The notes under the pieces are model-generated. The model saw nothing but the letters and a program-made list of their open reading frames with translations, searched no databases and had not been told where the DNA came from. Source: Apoderus coryli (lineage: Eukaryota > Arthropoda > Insecta > Coleoptera > Attelabidae). From it: 64,000 nucleotides of DNA. Shown here in pieces: positions 1 through 10,836 of the stretch. Both the position numbers and the translations under genes were made by a program. The stretch spans positions 22,454,860-22,518,859 of the forward strand of contig OU452199.1 in the NCBI GenBank assembly GCA_911728435.2. Reading direction: 5' to 3'. The stretch's first letter is position 1; each line of letters begins with the position of its first letter.

Positions 1-993
1 TCATTTTCCACAGTAGTTTTACAACAGATCTGCAAACATAGGGGTCATAATAGGAGAGGTTTTAGTTCAGAGTTACGAATAAAACTATGAATCTTTCACC
101 TACATGGTAGGTAAAATATTTACAACATATTATCACAATTAAATCTTACCATATACACCTTTTCAGCATACGAAGGCACTTTTAAAAGTACCAGATAGAC
201 GTCTGAATCCCTAACCACCACTGAAAAGCATCTATACTCAATAAAAACTTTCCAAGAACCATAACAAGAATTTAATACCTATCGACTTTAAACAATTCTT
301 ACTCAATGGACATTAGATTTATTCCAATAACAATATCTAACTGTTTTATTTCTTACTTTAGAGCAAACTTGAATCTATTTTTCAAGATATACCTACTGTA
401 CCGAGGAAAAGCTTTCTAATTAAAATTTCTATTATGAGGGCAACATCGGTAGGTAGGTACATTATTATTATTACCTATTATTATCATTTAGATTTGCTTG
501 AAACTAAATTAAAGGTTACTTCATGTGAACCTATTGGTTGTAGGTACTTTGACACATACTTTTACTAGGTGCCGAATACCTACTTAGGTCTGTTTTTGTT
601 CAAAAAGTAATTACAGATATCCTAGGTGTATCAAAAACATTCAATGAAACAAAATAGGTACGTAATTTTGTATAAGTTTAACTAAGTAAGTATAGCCACT
701 ATGTATTCATATCAATAGTAAGTAGTTATCTACACTAAAATAAAGTTGCTATACTTATTGCTTCGATACAAAACTACCTTACCTATTCATAGTAAGTATC
801 TCCAATAATTTTATTTAAATACACGTACGTAAATACAATAAATCAATATAGATGAGAATAGAGTTAACTGCACTTAATGATTTACAAACAATCTATTACT
901 AAACTAGATTACTCCACCTTTTTTTAAACATTGAATATTTCACATTGAAAACTTTCTTCGTTCTTGGTCACAACATTTTAAACAAACGCCTGT
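1..993. other. AT-rich flank without a recognised gene
   Basis: No ORF of note and no recognised repeat family. The stretch has scattered short TAGGTA/TACCTA words and a small ATT-rich patch near 460-490. It is the left flank of the BEL/Pao insertion; the last bases before the insertion carry the target duplication ATGTC (994-998). Confidence 0.6.
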
Positions 994-998
994 ATGTC

Positions 999-1219
999 TG
1001 TTAAAGAATTTAAGTTTTTTATGTTGTAATTTATTACACTTTGTATGTTTATTTAGTTAAAAAATATCGAGCATGTTAAAAAAAAATGTTTTTTATTTGA
1101 CATTGTCAAAAAAAATTAAAAAGAAAAATCAATTCATGTCATTTTGTATTTTATAACAGTCCACAATAAAATATTATAAACTTGGTAATTTTTTCATTCA
1201 TTTAAGTACAAACGTAACA
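999..1219 (+). repeat. 5' LTR of BEL/Pao copy 1
   Basis: This 221-bp LTR begins TGTTA and ends TAACA, a short terminal inversion. Positions about 1061-1219 match 5946-6109 almost base for base. The start was set by the ATGTC target duplication just before it. Confidence 0.85.
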
Positions 1220-1591
1220 TTGGTCCATTTCGAAGCCGGATACAACTTGGTAGTATCCATAACAAACAATATTCACCAGAACTACTTAGGGTTCAGCTGA
1301 TTGATTGGAACAAGCATTGATATTAAGTTGGAAAGAGATCACAGTCAGTAAAAGGCATTAAGGTCGTGAGTCACTCTTACATTTTTATACTTAATTGCTG
1401 TTTTCTAAATAAAAAAAAAATCTTTTCAATTTGTGCTATACAGTATTTTGTGTTATTTCGTGTTAAGTTAGTGTCTTGTCTGATAGATATTTTACAGTTG
1501 CAAAGTGCAAATACATTAATTTGAAGTTCATAGTTATAATTTCAGAACACATTGGTGGTTTATAAAAATTATTTATTCATAGAATTTAAGG
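1220..1591 (+). other. Primer-binding region and untranslated leader of BEL/Pao copy 1
   Basis: One base after the LTR a candidate primer-binding site begins with TGGTCCATTT at 1221. TGG complements the CCA end of a tRNA, but I could not assign the tRNA. The rest of the ~370-nt leader is AT-rich with no ORF; gag starts at 1592. Confidence 0.55.
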
Positions 1592-2935
1592 ATGTCATAT
1601 AATGACAGCGGTAATATTTTGACATCTGATGAAAAATTAAAGATTCTAATTAAAAAACGAGGTAGAATTAAGGCATCTCTAACTCTTTTTGAGACATTTG
1701 TGACCACTAAAGTTTCTGATACAACACCTATGTCAGATATTCAAGTTCGTTTAGAAAAGACAAGCTATATTTGGGAGCAATTTGAAAATATACAGAGTGA
1801 AATTGAATGTCTACATAATGATGATGAAAATGATGAGAAATATAGACAAGATTTTGAAGATGACTTCTTTCGTATAACTTCAAGGGCGAGAGAATTTATT
1901 ACAGATCAAACAACTCAGCTTGTAAGCAATGATAATAATAACTTGGTTTCAAATACTCAAGTTAAACTTCCATTAATTAATCTTCCAGAATTTAGTGGTC
2001 ATTATGAAGCGTGGTTACAATTTTTTGATACATTTAATGCATTAATAAATAACAATCCGTCTTTATCTGACATCCAAAAATTTCATTATTTAAATTCCTC
2101 TCTCAAAGGTGAAGCTGTGAACGTTATTCAATAGCTCGAAGTTTCAAATGAGAATTATAAGATTGCATGGGATTTATTGCAAAAACGATTCGAAAATAAA
2201 AAAACTATATCTCATAATATGCATGTAAAAGCTTTATTTGAATTACCTTCTTTACATAAAGAATCACACAAAGATTTAAGAAATTTAGTTGATGAGTTTT
2301 TTAAACATATCAGAGCATTAAAGTCATTGGGACAACCAACTGAAAGTTGGGACACTCTTTCTTATCTACTTGATATCGACAAAATTGGATTCAGTTAGGA
2401 AAAGGGAGTGGGAGAAAGAAGTGTCTAAAAAGGAAATTGTTACAACTAAAGATTTAACAGATTTTCCTATAGAACGTTGCCGATTATTGGAAACTATAGA
2501 ACCCATTCCGCATAAATTTAATCAAAGATCAAATGTGGTCACAGGTGTTAAAACATTTTCTCATTTTAATCAGGAGAAAAATAAAAATTGTTCGCTTTGT
2601 AATGGTTCTCATTTAATTTACTATAGTCAAAAATTTCTTAATTTTCCAATTAAGACTAGATATTTTAAAATCAAAAAATTGAAGTTATGTGCAAATTGTT
2701 TACGAAATGGTCATATCTCAGCCGATTGTAAGTCTAGTGGCTGCAAAAAATGCAATCGTAAGCATAATACGCTTTTACATTATACTGACTATCAAAATCA
2801 TGTTGATACTACATGCAACACTAATACAGAAAGGCCAAGCACAAGCTCTTATTCCAAGTCAGACAATCATACAGAAGTTGATCAAACTGTAAGTTCAAAA
2901 CAAATACAAGATGCAATAGTAAATACACATGTTAG
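1592..2935 (+). pseudogene. gag region of BEL/Pao copy 1 with zinc knuckles
   Basis: The ORF from ATG 1592 gives a charged N-terminal part followed by the conserved BEL/Pao gag block around LPEFSGHYEAWLQFFDTF (DUF1759-like). It hits a TAG stop at 2132-2134, after which the same frame stays gag-like to about 2396. A frameshift near 2375-2395 moves the reading into the frame of 2370-3155. That frame carries Cys/His clusters (CSLC at about 2590, then CANCLRNGHISADC and CKKC near 2690-2760) that look like nucleocapsid zinc knuckles. At least one nonsense codon and one frameshift separate the parts, so this is a pseudogene. Gag would coat the element RNA in cytoplasmic particles. Confidence 0.8.
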
Positions 2936-4425
2936 TACAGAAACATCTGTTTTATTGGCAACTGCCATAATTTTCATATTGGATGCTAATGGTAATCCAG
3001 CAAAAGCTCAAGCTTTGTTAGATTCTGGGAGTATGTCCTCATTTATGTCATTGAAGCTATTTGAAAGATTAAAGCTATCCAAAATCAATACTAGTTCATC
3101 AGTTGTTGGAGTTAATCAGTGGCACATATTCGGAATAAAACTTATGCTACAATAAGGTCAATGTATAACAATTATCTGAAAAATGTCTCAGTTTTAATCA
3201 TAGATAAAATCACAGAAAATATTCCCATACATTCATTCCATTCTTCTATATTGGATATTCCCAATGAGTTGGTTTTAGCAGATCCAGGTTTTCACATGTC
3301 TGATAAAGTAGATATCTTACTTGGCGCAGATGTTTATTGGGAACTTATGTGCACTGGACAAGTCAAGCTTGGTAAAAATTTACCCATTTTGCAAGAAACA
3401 CATTTTGGTTGGCTAGTAACAGGGCCTCTAGCAATTAACAAAATTAAATCTAAGTCTCAAAAAACGTTTTGTAACTTATCAATGAATCATAATATTCGGG
3501 AGACTTTGCAAAAATTTTGGAAAATTGAAGAGGTGTCAGATAACAATAAATCAAACAGTTTGAGCAATGAAGATAGGTTCTGTGAACAAATGTTTTTAGA
3601 AACTTTAAGTCGCAATAACAATGGTCGGTTTGTGGTAACTTTACCTTTGCGCAAACCTACACCTCAACTTGGAGGATCATTTGAATGTGCACGACGCAGA
3701 TTTTTAGCTCTGGAACGCAAGTTTTCAAAAAATCCAGATCTAAAAATCAAATATTGCAATTTCATGTCCGAATATCAATCATTAGGACATATGTCTAAAA
3801 TCGATCATAAATATGTCAATAATTTCCAAACTCAAATTTATTACCTGCCACATCATGGGATAATCAAAGACTCAAGCTTAACAACAAAGTTGCGCGTAGT
3901 TTTTGATGCTTCTGCTAAATCTGATAATGGTATTTCATTAAATGATATTCTATTTGTTGGTCCTACATTACAGCAAGATATTTTTTCAATTCTTACTCGT
4001 TTCAGAAAACATAAATATGTAATAACTGGAGATATTGCTAAAATGTATCGACAGGTTGAAGTCGCTGAACAATTTCGTGATCTTCAAAGAATTTTATGGC
4101 GTTCTAATCCAGATGAGCCTTTGTCACATTTCAGACTTAATACTGTAACTTATGGTACGGCTTCAGCAGCATTTTTAGCCATACGTAGTTTGCATCAGTG
4201 TGCTGCAGATAATGCTGAAGCATTTCCGATTGCTTCACAGACTATATTGTCCGACTTTTATGTTGACGATCTTCTTACTGGCTCAGATTCTATTGAAGGC
4301 ACAATTCAATTAAAGCGTGAAATTTCTCATATACTTGAAAATTATCGTTTTCTTTTGCGACAGTGGATATCTAACAACAAACAAGTGTTGGAAGAGTCTA
4401 TGGACAAATAATAATGATTGTCATA
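2936..4425 (+). pseudogene. Aspartic protease and reverse transcriptase of BEL/Pao copy 1
   Basis: The protease is recognised by ALLDSGSMSSF (about 3010-3050), the DSG-type active site used by BEL/Pao elements. A frameshift near 3115-3140 moves the reading to the frame of 3119-4411. There the protease tail (VDILLGADVYWE) is followed by the reverse transcriptase: the LRVVFDASAKS block near 3890, TGDIAKMYRQV near 4025 with one catalytic Asp, and FYVDDLLTG near 4256, the YVDD motif with the other two. All three catalytic Asp are present. Another frameshift near 4400 leads into the connection and RNase H. The order protease-RT-RNase H-integrase is typical of the family. Confidence 0.85.
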
Positions 4426-5283
4426 AAACCCTTGGTCTAATGTGGAATGCAAAATCCGATACATTTCATTTTACAGTTGCGCTTGAGCAAGAAAAACAAA
4501 TTACTAAAAGATCCATATTGTCTATCATATCTCAGTTATTCGATCCTTTAGGTTTACTAGGGCCGGTCGTAGTCAGAGCAAAAATAATTTTGCAGCAATT
4601 GTGGCAAAATCGATTAGGTTGGGATGAAACAGTTCCTATTAATTTACAAAATCAGTGGACTCATTTTTGCGAAAAGTTACATTCCTTAGCAGAGATACAG
4701 GTACCCAGGCATGCTTTACTAGAAAATCCAATTTCAATTGAAATGCATAGTTTTTCAGATGCTTCCCAAAAGGCATTTGGTACCTGTATATACTTAAAGA
4801 GTTTCGATAAATTGGGAAACAACTGCATTCAATTACTGTGTGCCAAATCAAAAGTAGCGCCATTAAAAACACTTACTATGCCACGATTGGAACTTTGTGG
4901 GGCCTTGTTGGCTGCAGAGCTCTCTGATAACATAAATGCTACCTTAAAAATCCATTTTAATAAGAGCTATTTTTGGTGCGATTCGTCAATTGTTTTAAGT
5001 TGGTTATCTTCAGATGCAAGTAGGTGGGAGATATTTGTGGCAAATCGTGTTTCTAAAATCGAAGCTTAACTTGTAATGCTCAGTGGAGACACATCAGTGG
5101 TAAATGTAATCCCGCTGACATCATTTCGCGAGGGGTCGAACCCGAGAATTTAAAAGATATTAAACGTTGGTGGCAGGGACCTGATTGGTTATACAAAGAT
5201 GAATCCTTTTGGCCTGCTCCTTTATTTGAAATACCTAAAAAGATTTCCGATGAACGCACATTTTTAATTTCCTGTCTATTTTA
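4426..5283 (+). pseudogene. RT connection and RNase H of BEL/Pao copy 1
   Basis: This frame (from within 4317-5069) carries the RT connection and then RNase H: SFSDASQKAFG near 4750 holds the first Asp, APLKTLTMPRLELCGALLA near 4860 the conserved helix, and WCDSSIVLSWL near 4975 the next Asp. A stop at 5067-5069 and a frameshift interrupt it. The following frame still reads as the family's RNase H end (CNPADIISRG, then WWQGPDWL) up to a TAG at 5282-5284. RNase H would remove the RNA template during reverse transcription. Not functional here. Confidence 0.8.
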
Positions 5284-5945
5284 GATGATTCTGCATTTAA
5301 TATTATAAATGGATATTCTAGCTTGCATAAGTTAAAACGTGTTTTAGCATATTGTTTTCGCTTTATCGAAAATTGTAAATTATCCAAACACAATAAACAA
5401 AAAATGGTTGGCATTTTAACTAATACTGAAATTAACAATTCCTTGGTATGGGCGATAAAGTTGGTACAATTGAAGGAGTTTTATAATGAAATTCATAATT
5501 TAAAAAACAATAAACAAATTGCACAGAGTAGTAAATTATTATTATTAAATCCTTTTCTTGACGATCAAGGAATATTTCGTGTAGGAGGAAGATTAGCAAA
5601 TTCGCAATATTCATTTGAACAAAATTTTCCAATTTTGCTGCCAAAAAATGGTCATTTTACTAAATTAGTGATAAAGCAGGCTCATCTTCAGAGTTTGCAT
5701 ACCGGTATACAAACAACATTAGCAGCAGTAAGATTGAAATTTTGGCCAATTAATGGAAAAAATGCAGTTAAACTGGTATTACGCGAATACGTAATATGTT
5801 TTCGTGCTAATCCTAGAACTGTAAATCAAATAATGGCAAATTTGCCTTCTGATAGAATAAATCCAGTTAGGGCATTTATTACTGTGGCTGTTGATTTTGC
5901 TGGACCTTTTCTAATTAAGGACGGCAAACTTCGTAACAGAAAAAT
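5284..5945 (+). pseudogene. N-terminal integrase of BEL/Pao copy 1, truncated
   Basis: The ORF 5323-6009 encodes the spacer and the zinc-binding part of a BEL/Pao integrase. GIFRVGGRLANS (near 5570) and HLQSLHTGIQTTLAAVRLKFW (near 5685) are family hallmarks. The catalytic core begins with VDFAGPF near 5890, containing the first Asp of the DDE triad, and stops there. From about 5946 the reading continues into LTR sequence, so the last ~20 residues of the open frame are not integrase. The second Asp and Glu are absent. Confidence 0.85.
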
Positions 5946-6109
5946 AGAAAAAATATCGAGCATGTTAAAAAAAAATGTTTTTGATTTGACATTGTCAAAA
6001 AAAAATTAAAAAGAAAAATCAATTCATGTCATTTTGTATTTTATAACAGTCCACAATAAAATATTATAAACTTGGTAATTTTTTCATTCATTTACGTACA
6101 AACGTAACA
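5946..6109 (+). repeat. Truncated 3' LTR of BEL/Pao copy 1
   Basis: This matches 1061-1219 of the 5' LTR with only a few differences. The first ~60 bp of the LTR are missing because the deletion joins integrase to the A-rich run before TATCGAGCATG. It ends GTAACA at 6109, directly followed by the target duplication. Confidence 0.85.
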
Positions 6110-6114
6110 ATGTC

Positions 6115-6548
6115 CACATTTTAAACGCCTCTATTTTTTATTAACAATTTCTCACTAAAATTACTTCAAACTCACAATGACCTTCTAAATTCACTACAAC
6201 TATATGGAATTGATCTTAAACATGAAAATATTGCCGAAAACTGTTAGGCTATTAGTGTAAACAAAGAAACTATTTGACACAAGCAATTTGTTAGCAAAAC
6301 CAAATTATGACGTGAACTAGAAGTGTCAACTAAACAAAAATAAGTGACACCAACGTTAGAAAAAAATACTGCCAAAGTATGACAAGCCAACGAACCATAA
6401 TAGAGAGATATGGTAGTCAAAATAACGTCCGCCGCTATTAACGTTAACGTTAATTTAACACCAACGATTTTCAAATAGAAAAATGTGGATTTATTATTTA
6501 AATTAAGTATTTATCAGATTATAACAACATTAATTAATAAGCAGCATG
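6115..6548. other. Spacer between BEL/Pao copy 1 and repeat R1
   Basis: No gene recognised. It contains an 18-bp perfect palindrome, ATTAACGTTAACGTTAAT, at 6437-6454. The flank just after the BEL insertion (ACATTTTAAACGCCT, 6116 on) resembles the flank just before it (972-991). Confidence 0.5.
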
Positions 6549-7210
6549 TACAGGGTGATGCAAAAAAAAAACAATAATTAGCCGACATTTAACAAATTTT
6601 CCAGATTGCAATCAAATAAATTTTAAATGTTTAGAAATTTTTAGCATACACTTTAAATTTATATACGGGGTGAGTCAACCATGTATTTGTTTATTTTTTT
6701 AAGGACAGAAAAGTAATATTTTCAGTATTTTTTTGATTTTTTTAGATTTCAATTCAACATTTTTTATGGGTGAAACTATAAGCTCATAGAGGTTATATAC
6801 GAGGTAGCTCAAAATTGTTTCTATTTATTTCTCAAGACTTTTAGACACGGCAGGACCTAATAAATAGAAAAAAAATATATTTTTTTAATTTGTTAGCATG
6901 GTCTCACACATTTTTAGCATAAGCACTTTAAATTTATATAAGCGGTGAGTCAAAAATTTATTTATTTATTTTGTTAAGGACAAAAAAGTAATATTTTCAG
7001 TAATTTTTTGACTTCAATTTTTTGATTTCTTTAAAAGTTAAACTATAAGCTCCTAGAGGTGATCTACGGGGTAACTCAAAAATGTTTCTATTCATTTTCA
7101 ATATTTTTAGTTTTTTTTTTTTAATTTTTTTGTACAACCCTCAATGACTTTTTTCATAGATAAAACTACCACAAAACGACTGGGAAATCCCAAAGGGATT
7201 TCTTGTATTT
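6549..7210 (+). repeat. Dispersed repeat R1, copy A
   Basis: An AT-rich repeat of about 0.66 kb, recognised because its reverse complement recurs at 35,664-36,469. It starts at TACAGGGTG, has internal sub-blocks of the form GGGTGAGTCAA and CTCATAGAGGTTATATACG that recur in diverged form within the copy, and ends with a small hairpin (GAAATCCC-AAA-GGGATTTC, 7184-7202). No coding capacity. The left breakpoint of the 13.4-kb duplication (6781/6782) falls inside it. Class unknown; a non-autonomous element is likely. Confidence 0.7.
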
Positions 7211-7749
7211 ATAATAACACTGTCAAATGGAATCTAGTAACTTCAAAATCTAGAATTGCACCTTTAAAAACTCAATTCCCGGATTGGAATTGTGTGCAAT
7301 GGTTTTGTTAGCACAATTAATAGAGAAAATAACACAAATATTGAATAATAATTTAGTTTTTAACTCTGTCAATCTGTCGACTGATTCAGAAATAGCTCTT
7401 TGTTGGATACGATCTCACCCTTCTCGATGGACAACCTTCGTCTCTAACAGAGTTTCTCTAATTCAAAAATTCACTTCGGGCTATTCTTGGAGGCACGTCA
7501 AATCGGGGGATAATCCGTCTGATTTCCTTTCGCGAGGATTGCTTGGCTATCAGATAGTTTCCTGTAAAGTTTGGTGGAATGGACCAGAATTTCTTAACAA
7601 TATTGCGTCAAATATCAGTGAAATAAAACTGAAACTCAAATTTGCCATCCCCCTGAACAAAGAAAAAGAGTATTAACAATTACTAAGCCCTCGTTTTGGG
7701 ATGAATTATTCTCAAAATTCTCTTCGTGTACTAAATTACAATGCACTGT
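7211..7749 (+). pseudogene. BEL/Pao copy 2, RNase H fragment (unit 1)
   Basis: The ORF 7284-7676 encodes the RNase H end of a BEL/Pao polyprotein: MELCAMVLLAQL, LSTDSEIALCWI, SHPSRWTTFVSNRV and SGDNPSDFLSRG match the same blocks in copy 1 (4880-5160). The residues before it (SRIAPLKT, near 7250) are in a different frame, so there is a frameshift at about 7275. After 7676 the homology continues in another frame until the gypsy insertion at 7750. The 5' boundary with R1 is abrupt; everything upstream of RNase H is absent. Confidence 0.85.
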
Positions 7750-7754
7750 AGCAT

Positions 7755-7926
7755 TGTTATAAACTAAACCCTTTTAACAAGGCTTTATTTAACTAGAATG
7801 CAGAATAACGTATGACATTTAACTATAAATATGACATTATATGAATGACAACAACTAAATACTAGTATTGAACATATAACAATAATAAAAGAGTTAGACA
7901 GGATGAACTAAATATAATTATTTTCA
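7755..7926 (-). repeat. 3' LTR of gypsy 1 (unit 1)
   Basis: On the minus strand it starts TGAAAATAATT after the polypurine tract and ends TTATAACA. It differs from the 5' LTR by about three substitutions and by several bases at its start. Confidence 0.85.
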
Positions 7927-7937
7927 CCCCCCTTTTT

Positions 7938-8903
7938 TTAATCATCATAATCATTTAGATAATTGGGTGTTTTCTTCTCGCGAGTACTTCGTCTGAGTGT
8001 AGTGTCTGTTTGTTGAGAATGGTCAACTTCGATGTCTTCAACTACTTCAGGTACCCGATCAGTGATATTTTCTGAATTTGAAGGAACATTTTCTTCAGAG
8101 GAACAAATATTGACTTCTGCAGTTGGTGCTATGTTTTTAAGAGATACAGTTGACTCCCGGTTATTTGCGTGACGTACTAACGCGTACTCTCGATTTGCAT
8201 CAATTAATTCAACTTCTTCCACAAGCGGGTCGTATTTACTTTGACGAGCATTATTTCTTAACAGCACTTTTCCTGGATTGATGAGCCATGAAGGAATTGC
8301 TGTTCCATTGGTAGATTTTCTTTGGTAAGTGAATAATAATTCATGTGGTGTTGCGTTTGTGGACGTGCACAATAAGGATCGAATAGAATGCAATGCATCT
8401 GGGAGAACTAGTTCCCAGTCTGAAGGTTCAAGATTTCTAGATTATAGACCTCATCTAATAGATTTCCAAATTATGCCATTATAGCGTTCTGCTTGTCCAT
8501 TTTTTTGAGGATTGTATGGAGTTGTTCTACTAGTTGCAATGCTACGTGAATGAAGATAATTAAGGATTTCTCCAGAAATGAAAGATGATCCTCTGTCAGA
8601 ATGAATGTATGCAGGCATTCCAAAAGTTGAAAAGAGATTATTTAAACACTCAATAAGCGTTGAAGAGCTCATATTTGAACACGGGTATGCAAACGGAAAT
8701 CTCGAATATTCATCAACTAATGTTAGTAAATATTTATTAATAGTTGAACTCGGCAAAGGTCCTTTAAAATCTATATTCAGTCTTTCTAAGGGAGAAGTTG
8801 CTTTTATAAGATGAAAACTGTAATTTTTGTAGAATTTCGGTTTAATTTCGGAACACATAGAACAATGGGATGTCATTGTTCTTACGTCTTCTACTGAATA
8901 AGG
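7938..8903 (-). pseudogene. Integrase of gypsy 1 (unit 1)
   Basis: ORF 8451-8876 contains the integrase catalytic core. NIDFKGPLP holds the first Asp, HSDRGSSF the second and GQAERYNG the Glu, so the DDE triad is complete. ORF 7938-8393 holds the C-terminal part: ATPHELLFTYQR, then a basic and acidic tail ending NYLNDYDD with TAA at 7938. A stop and a short frame break lie between the two (8394-8450), and the zinc-binding half is in the next feature. Integrase would insert the cDNA into host chromosomes. Confidence 0.85.
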
Positions 8904-9533
8904 TTAATTTCGAGAACGAACAAAGTGAAACATTCTAGTTATTCCTGGATGACAAAGTGATTGATGAAGTTCGAAAAGTTTATCATTACTTGCGCCACAG
9001 ACTCGTGATAGCGCATCTGCGACAATATTTGACTTTCCTGGTCTATATATTATATCACAATTATATGCCATCATTTCCAATCTCCAGCGCATTATCTTTT
9101 CATTTTTAATTTTGCTTGAATTTTGTTGGAACATAAAAGACACTGCTTCTTGATCTGTTACTAATTTAAATTGTCGTCCAATCAAGAAATGTCTCCATTT
9201 TTTAAGTGACTCAATAATAGCGTAGGCCTCTTTTTCTACAGATGAGTGACGTTTTTCTGTATCAGAAAGAGTACGTGAGAAAAAAGCCACAGGTCTAGAT
9301 GCTTGACTTAATGTTGCAGCAAAGCGAATTCTGAAGCATCTGTTTTGACCACTAATACATCTTTTTCATTGATTGACCATAATAAAGCGTTTGCAATATC
9401 ATCTTTAATTCTTGAAAGTCACTTATTATATCAGAATGTACGGGGAAGTGTTTGCATTGAACTAGTCTTCTAATTTTGTGCGAAAATCTTGGAAACCACT
9501 TTGAATAATGTGAAAACATACCTAATACCCGTT
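8904..9533 (-). pseudogene. RNase H and integrase zinc-binding part of gypsy 1 (unit 1)
   Basis: ORF 8904-9290 carries the RNase H end (FFSRTLSDTEKRHSSVEKE, then RPGKSNIVADALSR) followed by LHQSLCHPGITRMFHFVRSRN, the His pair of the integrase zinc-binding domain. Upstream (9291-9533) the RT-RNase H connection, including a TDASEFA block near 9330, is readable only across frames. RNase H and integrase have no spacer between them, as usual in Ty3/gypsy. Confidence 0.8.
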
Positions 9534-10380
9534 TTAGTGATGGTGCATTTTAGGAATTGGAAGATCTAATAAGGGTTGTAATCTTGATGAATCTGGTTTG
9601 AGTGTTTTATTTTCAATTGTATAACCAAGAAAATTAATTGAAGTTTTTGAATATTGACATTTGTCTTGATTAAATGTTAATTCATACTTTTGAGCAACTT
9701 CGAGAAATCGTTTTAGGTTTTGATCATGTTTTTCTTGATTTTCTCCACAAACTGTAACATCATCTAGATAAGCAAACACACCATGTAGATTTTCATTTTT
9801 AATTATTTCATCTATAGCTCTTTGGAAACAAGATACTCCATTTGTAACCCCAAAAGGAATTCGCCGAAATTGATAAAGACGACCTACAGCTTCAAAAGCA
9901 GTATACTGTTTGTCATCATCGCGTATTGGTATTTGATGATATGCAGATTTTGAATCTATTGTACTAGATACTTCATATTTTAAAATTTTGAAAATTAATT
10001 GTTCAATGTTTGGTAATGGATAGGCATCCAACAAAGTAAACTTATTAATAGTTTGAGAATAGTCTATTACCATTCTTTTGCGATGTGATTCATTTTTAGT
10101 GACCAGTACTTGAGCCCGCCAAGGAGAGCAGCTTTCTTCAATTATATTTTCTTTTAATAATTATGTTACTTTATCTTGAATGAATTTTTCATCTTTAGGG
10201 CTATATCTTCTTGACTTTGTTGCAATTGGTTTACAGACAGGGGTCAAATTTTTAAATAATGAGTATGGCTCGACTTTTGCAGCAGTTAATGAGCATATAG
10301 ACAAAGGTGGTTTAAGCCCTCCAAACATCATATCAATTCGGCTGTGCTGCTTCAGTAAATTATGACCTATTATTGATATA
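9534..10380 (-). pseudogene. Protease end and reverse transcriptase of gypsy 1 (unit 1)
   Basis: ORF 9534-10073 encodes RT: STIDSKSAYHQIPI has the first catalytic Asp, RIPFGVTNGVSCFQRA the conserved middle block and FAYLDDVTVCG the YLDD pair. ORF 10161-10388 upstream holds what looks like the last residues of the protease (IIGHNLLKQH) and the RT N-terminus (KSRRYSPKDEKFIQDKV); one stop near 10160 separates it from the rest. The DTG active site of the protease is absent. Confidence 0.85.
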
Positions 10381-10620
10381 AATATCATTCAGTCGTTTAA
10401 TAGCATCTTCAAATACCTTACAGTCACTAATATATTCAAAAACAATATGGGATATATAATTCGTAAGTAGCTTTAACATATCTTCATTTTTTGTTCCTGG
10501 CTTTAAATCAGTTGTGTCAACAAAATTTTGGAATGTTCTGTACCAATGTGTCGATTCTTTTGATGCGTTCGACGATGTGGGATCAGTTTCAAATCTTTCA
10601 GGCCGTAAATATTTGTCCAT
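10381..10620 (-). pseudogene. gag start of gypsy 1 (unit 1)
   Basis: The minus-strand ORF from ATG 10620 encodes about 80 residues beginning MDKYLRPERFETDP, with WYRTFQNFVD and a Leu-rich helix, similar to the start of retrotransposon gag proteins. It stops being gag-like near DIYIN, where the sequence jumps to the protease end. Nucleocapsid and protease front are deleted, which makes this a short, dependent copy. I name it gag from position and character, not from a strong motif. Confidence 0.65.
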
Positions 10621-10646
10621 TTCTTGTAAATCGATTATTTAACAAA

Positions 10647-10706
10647 ATTCTAGTTAAATAAATTGTAATAAACTAAACCCTTTTAACAAGGCTTTATTTA
10701 ACTAGA
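10647..10706 (-). promoter_or_regulatory. Hairpin spanning the 5' LTR edge of gypsy 1 (unit 1)
   Basis: ATTCTAGTTAAATAAA (10647-10662) and TTTATTTAACTAGAAT (10691-10706) are perfect 16-bp inverted repeats around the inner edge of the right LTR. On the minus-strand RNA this stem would cover the LTR end and the place where a primer tRNA should bind. No TGG primer-binding site is evident just inside the LTR. Self-priming is possible but inferred. Confidence 0.6.
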
Positions 10707-10831
10707 ATGCAGCATAACGTATGACATTTAACTATAAATATGACATTATATGAATGACAACAACTAAATACTAGTATTGAACGTATAACAATAATAAAAG
10801 AGTTAGACAGGATGAACTAAATATTATAACA
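10664..10831 (-). repeat. 5' LTR of gypsy 1 (unit 1)
   Basis: A 168-bp LTR, TGTTATAA at its start and TTATTACA at its end on the minus strand. Paired with 7755-7926. Confidence 0.85.
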
Positions 10832-10836
10832 AGCAT

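Larger units (their letters stand above)
999..6109 (+). mobile_element. BEL/Pao LTR retrotransposon, copy 1, internally deleted
   Basis: The element starts TGTTAAAG at 999 and ends GTAACA at 6109. It is flanked by the 5-bp direct repeat ATGTC (994-998 and 6110-6114), the size expected for BEL/Pao insertions. Inside, in order, are gag with zinc knuckles, an aspartic protease, reverse transcriptase with YVDD, RNase H and the front of integrase, all on the plus strand and all broken by stops or frameshifts. The 3' end is short: integrase runs directly into the middle of the 3' LTR near 5946, so the rest of integrase, any env-like region and the first ~60 bp of the 3' LTR are missing. The copy is dead. 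Confidence 0.9.
7755..10831 (-). mobile_element. Ty3/gypsy LTR retrotransposon 1, short form (unit 1)
   Basis: A 3,077-bp minus-strand element bounded by LTRs 7755-7926 and 10664-10831 and the 5-bp target duplication AGCAT (7750-7754 and 10832-10836). It sits in the integrase linker of BEL/Pao copy 2. Inside, read on the minus strand, are a gag start, the end of a protease, RT, RNase H and integrase. It is much shorter than a full gypsy element because the C-terminal gag and most of the protease are missing between about 10,390 and 10,380. A purine run of seven A and six G precedes the left LTR on the minus strand, as expected for a polypurine tract. Confidence 0.9.

Noticed and set aside
7142..7210. 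Helitron 3' end in R1 (terminal hairpin)
   Set aside because: A hairpin is present but no CTRR end follows on either strand and there is no Rep/helicase coding nearby.
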